The notes beneath the pieces are model-generated. The model searched no databases. It was not told where the DNA came from and worked only from the letters and a program-made list of their open reading frames with translations. A stretch of 21,895 bases of DNA, from contig JABYQS010000457.1 in the NCBI GenBank assembly GCA_022592435.1, forward strand, positions 1 through 21,895, in the 5' to 3' direction. Made by a program: the position numbers and the translations under genes. Origin of the DNA: Cerioporus squamosus (Eukaryota; Basidiomycota; Agaricomycetes; Polyporales; Polyporaceae). This document shows positions 1 to 9,231 of the stretch, in pieces. Numbering within the stretch: position 1 is the first letter of the stretch; each line of letters starts with the position of its first letter.

Positions 1-16
1 CTCTGCTCTTCCGCAG

Positions 17-465
17 CTCTTGCGCCTATACGACAGGAACGCGCCCGAAGGTCCGGACGCGGAGTCAGTTCCGGCTGACGTGGTTCACCCACTTCTTGTT
101 GGCACTGTGTAGTCGCCCGGGGGTTGGCCTGTGTTTCGCTGACAGGGGTTGGTATCCACGCGAGACCGACGAGGGACAGCGCGGCGCAGGCGACAGGCGA
201 CGGACGCACGGACGTCGACTCTTCCCAGAAAGGCGGCAAAATCTACAACAAGATCCTAGCCAACGTCGTGAAGACGCTGAAAGTGAACGAGGACCCCCGT
301 CAGCAGGAGCTCGCCCTCAAGATCCTCTCAGCCTGTCGGAACTGGTCTCTGGGTACTGGGCTTCTGCCGGCCTCGCGCTGGAGCCGCGCCTGTCCTCGAC
401 GATGGCTCGCGAACATCGCCTTCTTCGGCGCGGTCGTCTCGCTTCCTGTCCCGACGACATCCTTC
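17..465 (+). pseudogene. URB1: URB1/NPA1 fragment i: exon 6 only, frameshifted
   Basis: This is the sixth exon of a fragment whose first five exons lie left of the window. Bases 1-16 are the end of intron 5, with the acceptor cag at 14-16. It corresponds to 10358-10807 of the intact copy. Relative to that copy it has an extra C near 88, lacks two bases near 194, lacks one C near 337 and differs around 398-403, so the frame is broken several times. These changes may be sequencing errors rather than biological decay, since the equivalent region of unit C has a different set of indels. Recognisable URB1 sequence stops at about 465, as in the other two copies. Urb1/Npa1 acts in early nucleolar pre-60S particles. 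Confidence 0.7.
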
Positions 466-530
466 GCCTCGTGGCGGCGGGTCGGCGGAGCGCGAACGAG
501 ATGTGCCAGATGGAACCTCGACCTTAGGGG

Positions 531-648
531 GGTCTGGTGGCGGGAGGTCTGGTGGGGGGTTCTGGTGGCGGGAGGTCTGGTGGCGGGGTTCTGGTGGCCG
601 GGAGGTTTGGTGGCGGGGTTCTGGTGGCGGGGGTCTCTGGTGTCCGGT
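531..648 (+). repeat. 15-bp G-rich minisatellite, unit A
   Basis: About eight degenerate copies of TCTGGTGGCGGGAGG / TCTGGTGGCGGGGGT lie directly after the URB1 fragment. Several copies here are 14 or 16 bp long, and the last is altered (ctctggtgtccgg), so the period is less regular than in unit B. The G-rich strand is the plus strand. Confidence 0.9.
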
Positions 649-2726
649 ATGGGCGCAGTGAGGTGCGACGGGGGTGTAGGTGCGGGGGTGGTGGACACGC
701 GGCGCAGGACTGCGGACGGGCGCGTCTTGTACGTGAGTCGACGAATATATTTCGTTCCACCGACATACGTTCGAGTGCGTTCAGGCAGTGTCGAGACTCG
801 GATAGCGAATGTGTGCATCAGAGATATATTCCGGGCCTGTAAGTCTACCGTAAGTATTCCTACAGCGCACACTACCAGGAATGCGTCCTCGCGCAGAGTG
901 AGGAGAGCACAGGCGCCTAAGCAACGCCTTCGTGCGACGTGCCAAGTACGTCCCCTTGCTCTCGACCACCACGACCGCTCTGCCTCGTCTCGCCCATATG
1001 CCATACCTCCTCGTGTCCGACGCGCTCTCGGGGCTCTGCAGCTGCTCTGCGCGATTTGTAAGTACTCGAACTTGAAGTCACGGTTGTGGGCTCACCTGCA
1101 AACTCGATCCGCGCACACCAGTCAGCAGCACGTCAAGTAAGTCCCGAACCCGCCAACGAAGACAAATCAGAGCATCAGATCCTGCGCTAAGACTCAGCTC
1201 GTGCAGCCCAGTTAGGAGGATCGAGTACATACTGCTGTATCGCCATGTCTCCTCTGCAACTCGAGTGGCCGCTCTTGCGACGGACGCCTCCCCAGACATT
1301 CCTGCGAAAGCGGGACTCTATGAGCCGATGTCTCAGACGACGTGAATCACGGTACATACCACTTGCGCACTGTAGCTGCGCGCGACACCAGACTTGGACT
1401 TGCGGCCAGACATGTTGTGCCGGGCAGCCAGGGCAGGACGAGTCGGATGCTCTGGCGGCGCTAAGTCTCACAGTCAGCGGCTTGCACAGAGTAGGTGTGG
1501 AGACGATGTACGTACCTGTGCGCTGACTCCCGTCTTGCGTCCAGGAGACTACCTTCCTGCGCTAGCATCTTGGACTGCATGACAAGACAGCTCGAGTTGA
1601 GCGCGCCGCATCTGCCTGGTCGCGGCCGCGTGTTAGCCTCTGCTGGCCATTTGCGCCGACGTCTCTTTGCCCGAGCGCGCACTACCAGCAGCCGCGTCAT
1701 GGAGACACGGCAGCAAGAATGCTCGCCCGCTGTGTAGTCCTCATCGACCTGACGCACCACGCAGACGGTGCCTCGGCTTCACCAACACAGTCCACAGCAT
1801 TGGCAACACAGCCGTCGTCATCACGGTGTACCGCGCCCGAAGGCACCGACTTCGACGAAGTCTGTCAGCAGCGGAGACTGCGGCCGCGCTCCTCGAAGGA
1901 GAACAGCTGGGAGAGGCCGGGTATGTTCCCGGGCTGCGACAGCGCTTGCCGCTGGTACCGTCCGGATATTCCCCTTCTCGAACAGACTGGATTCGCCCGC
2001 AGGAACTCAGCAACATGCCATGGAGAGGTCACCCGCTGATTGTAGCACCGATTCGACACACGGATGTCGTCCGAGCCGACGATGCAGCGAGAAAATGGAC
2101 CAGGCAAGCTGCAAGCGGTACAAGAAACACAGTGTACCCGGTACGTACCTTCTACGTGTCCTCCGGCTCAAGAAGAGCTCGAGCTCCCAGCCTGTATATG
2201 GGAGCGAGGTCGGCTGACTATGAAGGACTTGACTGCAGGCGGACGATTGTCAGGATGCGGATGTGTAGTGGTAGTCAAATGTGAGTACTTACATGTCAAT
2301 ATATGAGTCCACTGCTTCAGACAATCCAAGTCTGCACTGTGTGAGCAATCCTGAGATACAGGACAGGGCGACGGGAGGGGGAGAAGAGAGAGGAAGTGCG
2401 AGTGCGGGCACAGTGGAAGGTATGAAGAGTCCGAGGCATGGTGGGGGGCTGCTGGGGGAGCGGCCCCAGACATGCGAGGTATAGCTTGTCTCGTACAGAT
2501 GGGACGACACTGTCGGACATGGTGTAATCACCGGCTAGTTCATAGGCGCAAGAGATCGCACAGTACACCGAAGCGAACTGTCACTCTTTGTCGAGCCTTC
2601 GATATGCAGAGTACAATGCCATTGTTTCTGCTTAGAGAAGTCTTTAGTACAACCTCTGAGATTAGTATGTATTCTAGACGATAGTAGCTAGGTCAGGACA
2701 CCATTTCTGAAATACACAACAGGCCC
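649..2726. other. No recognisable gene; splice-site-like motifs
   Basis: I see no protein family in either strand. The short open frames overlap in several frames at once and look like GC-rich background. The stretch holds consensus-like donors: GTGAGT near 733, GTAAGT near 840, 848, 1057 and 1134, GTACGT at 1508, and GTGAGT near 2280. One candidate mini-intron at 1508-1544 has a CTGAC branch-like motif. A purine-rich tract occupies about 2360-2410. Nothing here supports an RNA gene with confidence. Confidence 0.5.
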
Positions 2727-3347
2727 TCAGAACTGATCTGTGTCCTCAATCTTTGCGACGACTCCGCTGTCCTCGTCCTCGCTTGTGTCAACCCCGCGTG
2801 CACTCTTCGGCCCGTTCCGTGCATACCGCGGTGGGAACTTGACCGGGTCGATCGTTGGCCGCTTCCAATGCTGGCCGAGGTTACTGCGGCAGTTCCGTGT
2901 AAGCGGGAGAGCAAACCGAATGCTCGGGACAGCATTGTACACGGACTCTTGAGCTGCAAAGATCTCGCCCGGTGTCGCCTTGCGGAAGTACAGCCGGCCC
3001 TGCTCGAAGAGAGCCAGCAACTCGAGCACATCGGCGACCCGCATCTTGCTCGGGTTCTGGAAGACCACACGGCGCGGCCAGCCGTGGAGTATCATCCCGT
3101 AGAAGAGGACAATGTCCTCCTGGAAAGGGACCGCGGCCCAGCGCATCTCGGCTCCGGGGTCGCCGGTCTTGTCGACTGTCGGGTAGACATCAACATCCAA
3201 GTACAATTCGGAGGGGCTAACCGAGAGCAACGAACCGATGTCCATGTCAAGCACCTGCTTGAACAGGCCGCGGTCTGCACCTGCCTGGTTGTAGTACTTG
3301 TGGCCGCCATTCTTTGCTCGGCCAATGAGTGGGCCAGGCCGTGTCAT
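2727..3347 (-). CDS. Orphan fungal protein, 206 aa (unit A)
   Basis: This single-exon frame runs from an ATG at 3347-3345 to a stop at 2727 on the minus strand, and is preceded about 48 bp upstream by a TATA box. The product has a basic, Gly-rich start (KNGGHKYYNQ, residues 12-21), a Leu/Asp-rich middle (residues 30-55), and a well-defined block at 79-140 containing YGMILHGWP (83-91), VFQNPSKM (95-102) and LYFRKATPGEI (119-129). The C-terminus is basic (about 162-185), then acidic (SEDED, 189-193). No signal peptide or membrane segment is evident. The GWP...NPS..M arrangement resembles hypothetical proteins that I recall as multi-copy in agaricomycetes, but I cannot assign a function. It is the best-supported complete gene in the non-URB1 part of the unit. 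Codons 189-194 read SEDEDS here and SEDEDG in unit B. The start has C rather than a purine at -3. Confidence 0.7.
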   Translation of the reverse strand: MTRPGPLIGRAKNGGHKYYNQAGADRGLFKQVLDMDIGSLLSVSPSELYLDVDVYPTVDKTGDPGAEMRWAAVPFQEDIVLFYGMILHGWPRRVVFQNPSKMRVADVLELLALFEQGRLYFRKATPGEIFAAQESVYNAVPSIRFALPLTRNCRSNLGQHWKRPTIDPVKFPPRYARNGPKSARGVDTSEDEDSGVVAKIEDTDQF

Positions 3348-3394
3348 TGGAGGATGTGCGGGGTGGTTCGAATTATCCTGTTGATTGCGGCTGT

Positions 3395-3406
3395 TTTATA
3401 TATATT
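3395..3406 (-). promoter_or_regulatory. TATA box of the 206-aa gene (unit A)
   Basis: On the minus strand this reads ATATATATAAAA, a consensus TATA box, in an otherwise GC-rich area. It lies about 48-59 bp upstream of the ATG at 3347, so a transcription start roughly 30 bp downstream would leave a short leader. Position and orientation fit the 206-aa gene and nothing on the plus strand. Confidence 0.55.
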
Positions 3407-3419
3407 TCAATGCCCACCG

Positions 3420-5639
3420 CAGGCCTCAAGACTTGGCTGCCGGCCCCCCATTACCGATCGAATGCAAAGCCGAGGTGAAGCAGCCGGCCGGACAGAGATA
3501 CCTAGATGCTCTTCGAGCTCGAGGTAATAGCTACGCCTAGCAATGCTGCGTCCAGTTGCTGCAGCGGCCAGACAGAGAACTTACTGTATGTTTTCTCTGC
3601 TACCGGGAGAGTCTTCCAATGGCCATCCTAGAGAGCAGCGCGGCACGCTGTGAATGTTGCACTCCGGACGCAGCTCCATGCTCCGGCCAGCAACATAATG
3701 GGTGCTGTCCGACGGACCGACGGTCGCGTAAACACCCCGATAGCCACCGCTCTTCGGGAGCCTGAAGATGTTACTGTGAACAAGGTTGAATCGAACACCG
3801 AGCAGACCCTTCGCAGCAGGTCACCCCGAACGAACTTACGCGATGTCGTGCACCTTTGCGGTTGCTGCGGTTGGCCGAATACTGTTCGCAAGTTCTCCGT
3901 GACATACCAGTGATGCTGTAGGTGGCACGGCTCGTCCTGCGCGACTCTCGTGTTGGTTCACTAGAGGAAGGTATCAGCACAGTACCAGCAAGCTGAGGCA
4001 GTCGGAAACGTATGCAGGTTGCAAGCAGAGTCGCACGTCGAAGTGCAGACTGAGCCGGCCGAGGACGAGCTATGCACCCGCCAGATGAAGCGGTCCCGGC
4101 GTGTGATCGATCCTCGCGTCGATTAGACACTACCTGCATGTCCGCGGATGCTCGGCTTGGTGCAGCTCGCTAGTCTGGCACCGGCTCGAGCCTGTACGGT
4201 GCGCGCAGTGCGCGCACAGTGAATGAGGAGACGAGGAGACTCGGGTCTTGCGTCCGAGGCCTTGCAACTTGCAGCGCACAACAGTCGACGTGCTCGAGCC
4301 TTTTCACAACAGAATAGGTGGATAGGTCAAAGTGGAGGCCCGGGAATCCTGCAAGCAACGAGCCGTCATGTCCGATAGACACCGCGCTCTAGCGGTCTCT
4401 TGCTGCTGCTCGTCCGAGTCGACGTAACGGAGACAGGGTCGGTCGGGACAAGCAGGCGCGAGGGGAAGTTCCGCTACTCGCCTCAGGCTTCCGGAGCGAG
4501 CATACTCGGGCTATGGCCCCTGGCATTGCTAGTAGGTACTCTACATGATCAGACTGTACGCACATAGAGAACAGTTGAAAATACATCACACTTTATGTTC
4601 TCCACAGCATTGGACAAGACGACTACAAGGGCGAACCTGCAATCGAGTCGGAGGTGAGAGCACAGCGTACGAGTAAAGCCTCCGTGCTTACCCTTCGACA
4701 GCGAGCGATGAGAGGCGATTGTCGCATACCCGTGCCCCTCAGCGGGTTCTGAGTAGGCGGGGTCTCTCCAGGGTCGTCGTCTCGTGAGCACGAAGCACGG
4801 AGCGTGCGAGAACAAAGCCCGTGCGCTGCGTCTTCGTCGCAGTCTCCCTGTGTCAGGACCTGTCACAACATGCCGTCAGTTTCCGAGAGATGTGAATGCA
4901 AATGCCGTGAATGCAATCGGAAGAGAGGAGCGACTCCAGTACGCAGACTATTGCGCAAGCTTCTAGAGCAACTCATCCACAAACTCAGCGTGAACTCGGG
5001 TGCGTAGCAAGGCCACTGGCCAGTAGAGAACGGCAGGTTGTTGCTCGCTCGACGCACCCTCGGAATGGCTGCTTCCCAGCATCTCTCTGCGCGACATTCA
5101 GCGACTCGGATGTCTGTAACGCACCGCTCGCGACCGATAGCATCCTCATCATCGCTCTATGTCGACAAGGCACGAGCCTTACAACCATGTCAAGATGGCG
5201 CAGGATCGGCGGGAGCTTCTCGAGTCTCTCAGCTCCAGCAAGAGCACTGGCAGGTTCCACACACAACACAGCAAATGTGCGTCGAGTCCACTGCAGTCTC
5301 GAGCTGCTCCTCCACTCGCAGAACCGCACAGAAATGCCATGCATGGTGCGCCGGACGTTGGCGCAAGCGACGAGCCGGCAGAACAGTTGTCGTGTCGTCA
5401 CAGCGTCGTATCTACTATCCGGACGCCCCAGACCATGCACTGAGTGTCGAGCACCCTGACGGCGATCTCGAGTCCCGTCCGCGGCGGCGACTGACTCAGC
5501 TTGCCCCGTCTGCGAAGCACCTCGATCGCCAGCTGCACGCCAAACAAGATGCTCGCCCTGCTCCCGACTCGAGCATCGCCGTCCCAAGTCCGAACATCGC
5601 GACGGTGCAGCTATCGACCCGGACGCACGCCGTCCACAC
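3420..5639. other. No recognisable gene
   Basis: Both strands contain only overlapping short frames rich in Arg, Ser and Cys, with no family resemblance. The longest, a minus-strand frame at 4985-5752, is not supported by any motif, intron structure or promoter. A perfect short palindrome, nine-base arms around one G, lies at 4199-4217. The stretch is essentially identical in unit B (13759-15978). Confidence 0.5.
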
Positions 5640-7185
5640 ATGAATCCGCGCCCTGAAGGCGCAACGTGACAACGCGAGCAGAACTCGCGTGTGTGTCCGC
5701 TATGTGCTACGTACATGCAACCAAAGCACGAAAGGAGGACGAGGAAAGACACTCACCATCTGTGTCCGCCGTGCACCGAGCTCCGACGAGCGTGCATGCG
5801 AAACTCCCGGCTCCCTGACACCCGCCCGACGACCCCATCTGTTGCCTGACTGTCGCGAGTACGAACTGCAGCTCCGGCTCGAGCTTGCTCGGCTTGTAAC
5901 TTGTGTTCCGAACGACAGGCGGGGGCTGATGATGGTTACGATGGCACATTTGTTCGCACTTTGTCCGGCGGCGTATTCGACCGACCTTGCGTGGCTGCTG
6001 GTCGCTGGGGCAGACCTGCACCTCCCGGCCGCTGTCGAGACTCGAGAGTACGCCCGCTACACAGCGGAGGTGCGCACACGAGATTCGAGGTTGCGAGGAC
6101 GCAGCTGAGTGCGCAGTGTCGACCGAGAATGGCTGGCGACATCAACGGCGGGGCTCCCGGGCGACGAGTCCCTGAGTCGCAACTTCCAGAACGTCGCCCT
6201 TCGCGCATGTTGAGCGACGTCGCTGTCACTGCATGATCTTGAGCCGCGGTTGCTGTTTGGCGTCGGGACAGCAAGGGGCCCTGCAAAGCATGCGAGTCAG
6301 ACATCAGCGTAAGGTCTCCGCATGCTCGCAGTCGCGGAATCGCGAGTCGCTGCCCGAGTTCGATCGTCAGTCGAAACGGTGCGACGCTGCAGCTCAGTCG
6401 AACACCACTCGAATCCTCGCCCTGAAGGCGCAACACGACAGCGCGAGGAGCACTCGCAAGTACGTCCGCCATCCGCTACGTACATACAACCGAAGCGCAA
6501 AAGGGAAGACGAGGAGACACTCACAGTTCACGATCTGTGTGCGCCGTGCACCGAGCTCCGACGAGCGTGCACGCGAAACTCCCGGCTCCATGGCCCGTGC
6601 CTGAGGACCCTTCCTGTCGCGAGTACGTACCGCACCTCCAGCTCGAGCTTGCTCGGCTTGAAGTTGTAGTTTGAGTTCCGAACAACGGGCGGGGGCCGAG
6701 GATGGTTACGATCGCAGGCTGTTGAACGTTCGTTCGCCACTTGTCCGGCGGTGTATGCGACCAACTGTGTGTGAGCTGATCAGAGGTCACCGGTGCGGAC
6801 CCGCACGTCCCGGCCGCTGTAGAGACTCGAGACTACGCCCGCTGCACAGCGGAGGTGCGAACGCGAAATCCGAGCTTGCGAGGACGCAACTGAGTGCACA
6901 GTGTCGACCGAACGCGCGACGCGACGTCAACGGCGGGGCTCCCAGGCGACGAGTGCATGAGTCGCCTTCGCGCGAGCCGAGCGACGTCGCTTTCACTGAA
7001 TGGTCTTGAGCCGCGGTGTTGGTGTTCGGCGTCGGGGCAGCTCGGAAGGGGCCCTGCAAAGCATGCGAGTCAGTAATCAGCGTACCAGGTCTCCGCATGC
7101 TCGCAGTCGCAGAATCGCGAGTCGCTGCATGTGTTAGATCGTCAGTCGTTCGACGGTACCACGCTGCAGCACGCTCGAAGACTAC
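5640..7185 (+). repeat. Diverged internal tandem duplication, about 775 bp (unit A)
   Basis: Two direct copies can be aligned along the stretch. The motif gccctgaaggcgcaac occurs at 5650 and 6419, ctccgacgagcgtgca at 5781 and 6556, cagcggaggtgcg at 6062 and 6847, and ggtctccgcatgctcgcag at 6313 and 7088. Offsets vary from 769 to 785, so the copies have accumulated indels and many substitutions. A partial third start (cgatcgtcagtcg at about 6361 and 7138) extends the pattern to about 7185. No protein is preserved between the copies, which argues against coding function. This duplication is much older than the 10.3 kb one. Confidence 0.85.
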
Positions 7186-7838
7186 TCACAGTGTGCACCG
7201 TCACTCGAAAGCGAGTCCGGTACGGATCGCATGCACGACATCGGGCTCGTGCTTCGTACGTACTCCGCAGGATGTTCGAGCTGCGCAGCCGATCGGAGAC
7301 CCACTGCGCATCGCCCTCCAGGTCGACCGACGAGCCCGCGCCCGACGACGATGCACCTTGCGAGCAGTCGATCGAACACCGACGTGCGTGCGTACGTATC
7401 GGTACGACGCACGGCGCGTACGAGGCCGACTGAACCTTGCGAGGCGGAGGTGTCGTTGGTCCTGATCTTCGGTCCTTCGGTCCCCGGGCGAGAGTGCACG
7501 TCGACAACTGCTGATGCGACGCTTGAGAATAGTCCTGGCCTCTCGTCGAGGTTGGCGTTCTCCCCTCTGCCACTCTGTACAGTTGTCCACCGAGGAGTCT
7601 TCGCGAGTACCGGAGCCAGTCGCGCGGCGTCTTGATCACGGTCTCTTGCGTGGCGTTGCGCTCGGGTCTGTCTGGATTGGGCTGTTAATACGCGACGGCT
7701 GGACATGTTCAGCGTAGTTCGGGAGAGATGACGCGCACACGGACCTCAGGGAGCGCGGGCGTGCGAGTCCCAATGTCCGGACAGGGCGCTGGAGACGGGT
7801 GCGTGCCAGGTGTGGCATGTTTGTGCTGGGGAAAGGCG
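7186..7838. other. No recognisable gene; imperfect hairpin
   Basis: No protein family is visible. An imperfect inverted repeat at 7383-7413 pairs cgtgcgtgcgtac with gtacgacgcacg around a six-base loop, leaving one bulged G. The stretch from about 7455 onward carries frequent single-base indels relative to unit B. Confidence 0.45.
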
Positions 7839-7844
7839 TATAAG
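7839..7844 (+). promoter_or_regulatory. TATA-like element with pyrimidine-rich tract (unit A)
   Basis: TATAAG lies in the context ggcgtataagtac and is followed at about 7880-7985 by a C/T-rich tract (cgccc, cctcgctgtctcctcg). A TATA element followed by a pyrimidine-rich initiation zone is a common fungal promoter layout. The first ATG after it is at 7994. Confidence 0.4.
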
Positions 7845-7993
7845 TACTGGGCTGTGAGGAAGGCGTCTGGCCAGGATTACTACCGCTCGCCCTTCGCCCT
7901 CCACCGCCCGTCTCGCCCCCACACCCTCGCTGTCTCCTCGTCGATCCCCGTCGTCGTGGCTGCTGCTCCCGCGTCCTCGACAGACGTCCCGGC

Positions 7994-8177
7994 ATGAACG
8001 TTTGTCGGTCGCCGCCTTCCTGCCCTTTGTCCCTGTCACCCCGTTCTGCGGGACCGTTATCCACGGTGAGTAGATGTCCTTTGCCTATTCAAACACATGC
8101 ACTGACGTCGTCTTTGTGCATAGCCGGCAATTGTCCGACTGTATGAGCGTGGCATAGCGGCGCCCGGCTTTGAATGA
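7994..8177 (+). CDS. Possible tiny spliced gene, 41 aa (unit A)
   Basis: The ATG at 7994 opens a 24-codon exon to 8065. It is followed by a convincing 58-bp intron (8066-8123) with donor GTGAGT, a CTGAC branch-like motif and acceptor gcatag. The second exon (8124-8174) keeps the frame and ends in TGA at 8175-8177. The predicted peptide is Cys/Pro/Ser-rich first and then reads PAIVRLYERGIAAPGFE. I do not recognise it. It may instead be the promoter and first exons of a gene whose remainder was lost, which would parallel the URB1 fragment. In unit B one base is missing in exon 1 (cccctt for ccccgtt), which breaks the frame unless it is an error. Support comes from the promoter layout and intron only. 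Confidence 0.35.
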
Positions 8178-8307
8178 CGTATAGCCTGTGGTTCATACTC
8201 GCTACTTGGGCGAGGTGTGTGTCATGCGGAAAGGGGTGTCGGCGAGGCGATTGGGAGAGCGCGAGACCCTTGTTGTATGGTGGATGCTGCGGTTCGGAAC
8301 GGGGACG

Positions 8308-8732
8308 TCAGGCACCCGCAGCTGTAGTTGATGTATTAGTATCGTAGTGTTGCTCTCACTTACCGTGGTACTTGGATATGATCGAGTTCGTGCCCAATGA
8401 GAGGAGCGGAGGAGACGTTACCGGATCTGGGAGCGTGTGCAGGCAGGCTGCATCGCCGTGGTGTTGGGGGTCCAGTGAATCGTTGATCTGGAGACGGGCG
8501 GTCAGTATATGAGTACGTGCGAACGTGAAAATGTGAGCGACGTTACCTGCCTCGCACTAGTACATCCCCGATGAATCAGGCTTCTGTGCCATGGGAGCGG
8601 TCGGTTATTTGCTGCAGGCCGGACGACGTACAAGTGCTCGTCTGCAAACCACACACCGGCCTTGCGACGGCGCACGGGCAGGGCTGCTGCGGTGGATAGG
8701 GACGGAGAGTGCGAAAGGAAACCGGCATGCAT
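8308..8732 (-). CDS. Candidate spliced minus-strand gene, divergent from URB1 (unit A)
   Basis: The ATG at 8732-8730 opens a 62-codon exon to 8547. A well-formed 59-bp intron follows (8546-8488), with donor GTAACG, a ACTGAC branch-like motif and acceptor ctccag. Exon 2 (8487-8364) remains open for 41 codons and ends at a strong donor, GTAAGTGAG. The next segment has a TACTAAT branch motif and ctacag acceptor (intron 8363-8322, only 42 bp), after which a TGA is reached at 8310-8308. The product, about 107 aa, has RRRK at 21-24 and no recognised domain. A purine-rich plus-strand tract at 8841-8886 is pyrimidine-rich on the minus strand, where a start region would be expected. Unit B has four instead of five G at 8465-8469, which changes the exon 2 frame, so the true C-terminus is uncertain. 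It could also be untranslated or a gene remnant. Confidence 0.28.
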
Positions 8733-9231
8733 TGGAGTAGTGTAGATACAGGCGGCGTATGTCTAGCGCGATGCTACACAAGCCGGGGCGCAGCGCGTAT
8801 GCACGCACGTCTTGCAGGCGCAGAGGGACGGAGCGGTGTCGAAGAGAGAGCGAGAGAGGACGGGAGCGAGGAAAGAGAGGAGGCGGGTGGTCGCTCTTGT
8901 GCGCAACAGCGGCGTTGGACGAGGTCGTGAGAACGAAGGACGGCCGTCGGGCGTCGTGCAATGCGGGCGGAGGCGGGCGTCGTGCGATGGCGTGCAGAGA
9001 CGACTCCGAGTCGACGTCGTGAGCCAACGAGCCATCGAGAAGGCCCCGCATGTGACCGCGTCGCGTCTGGACGTCACTTCCGGCGCCAGATCATTTTCGA
9101 TCGCGCTCAGGCTGCCTGTGCACAGGACGGTTGGCCCTTCTCCTCATTCCTCTCATCTGCCTACTTGTGCCAGTCTGAGTGCTGCCACCTCACGCGCAGC
9201 CGGCGACACACTACCGAACTGCAACTTGACG
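8733..9231. promoter_or_regulatory. Intergenic, putative bidirectional promoter upstream of URB1 (unit A)
   Basis: This 0.5 kb separates the URB1 ATG from the divergent candidate gene. It contains a purine-rich tract on the plus strand at 8841-8886 and a C/T-rich tract at 9135-9165 (cccttctcctcattcctctc), about 70-95 bp before the URB1 ATG. The second is a plausible initiation region for URB1. I see no clear TATA box for URB1, as is common for ribosome-biogenesis genes. Confidence 0.4.

Noticed and set aside
124..1140. Long plus-strand open frame of 338 codons
   Set aside because: It passes through frameshifted URB1 exon 6, the minisatellite and non-coding DNA in mixed frames; only the exon 6 part has family meaning.
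3366..3378. tRNA B-box-like ggttcgaatta
   Set aside because: The final CC of the box is missing and no cloverleaf or A box can be placed around it.
4199..4217. Perfect short palindrome gtgcgcgca/g/tgcgcgcac
   Set aside because: It is too short and isolated to assign as an operator or terminator; noted only as a curiosity.
4985..5752. Minus-strand open frame of 255 codons
   Set aside because: Composition is Arg/Ser/Cys-rich without motifs, it overlaps equally long plus-strand frames, and part of it lies in the internal duplication where the frame is not preserved between subunits.
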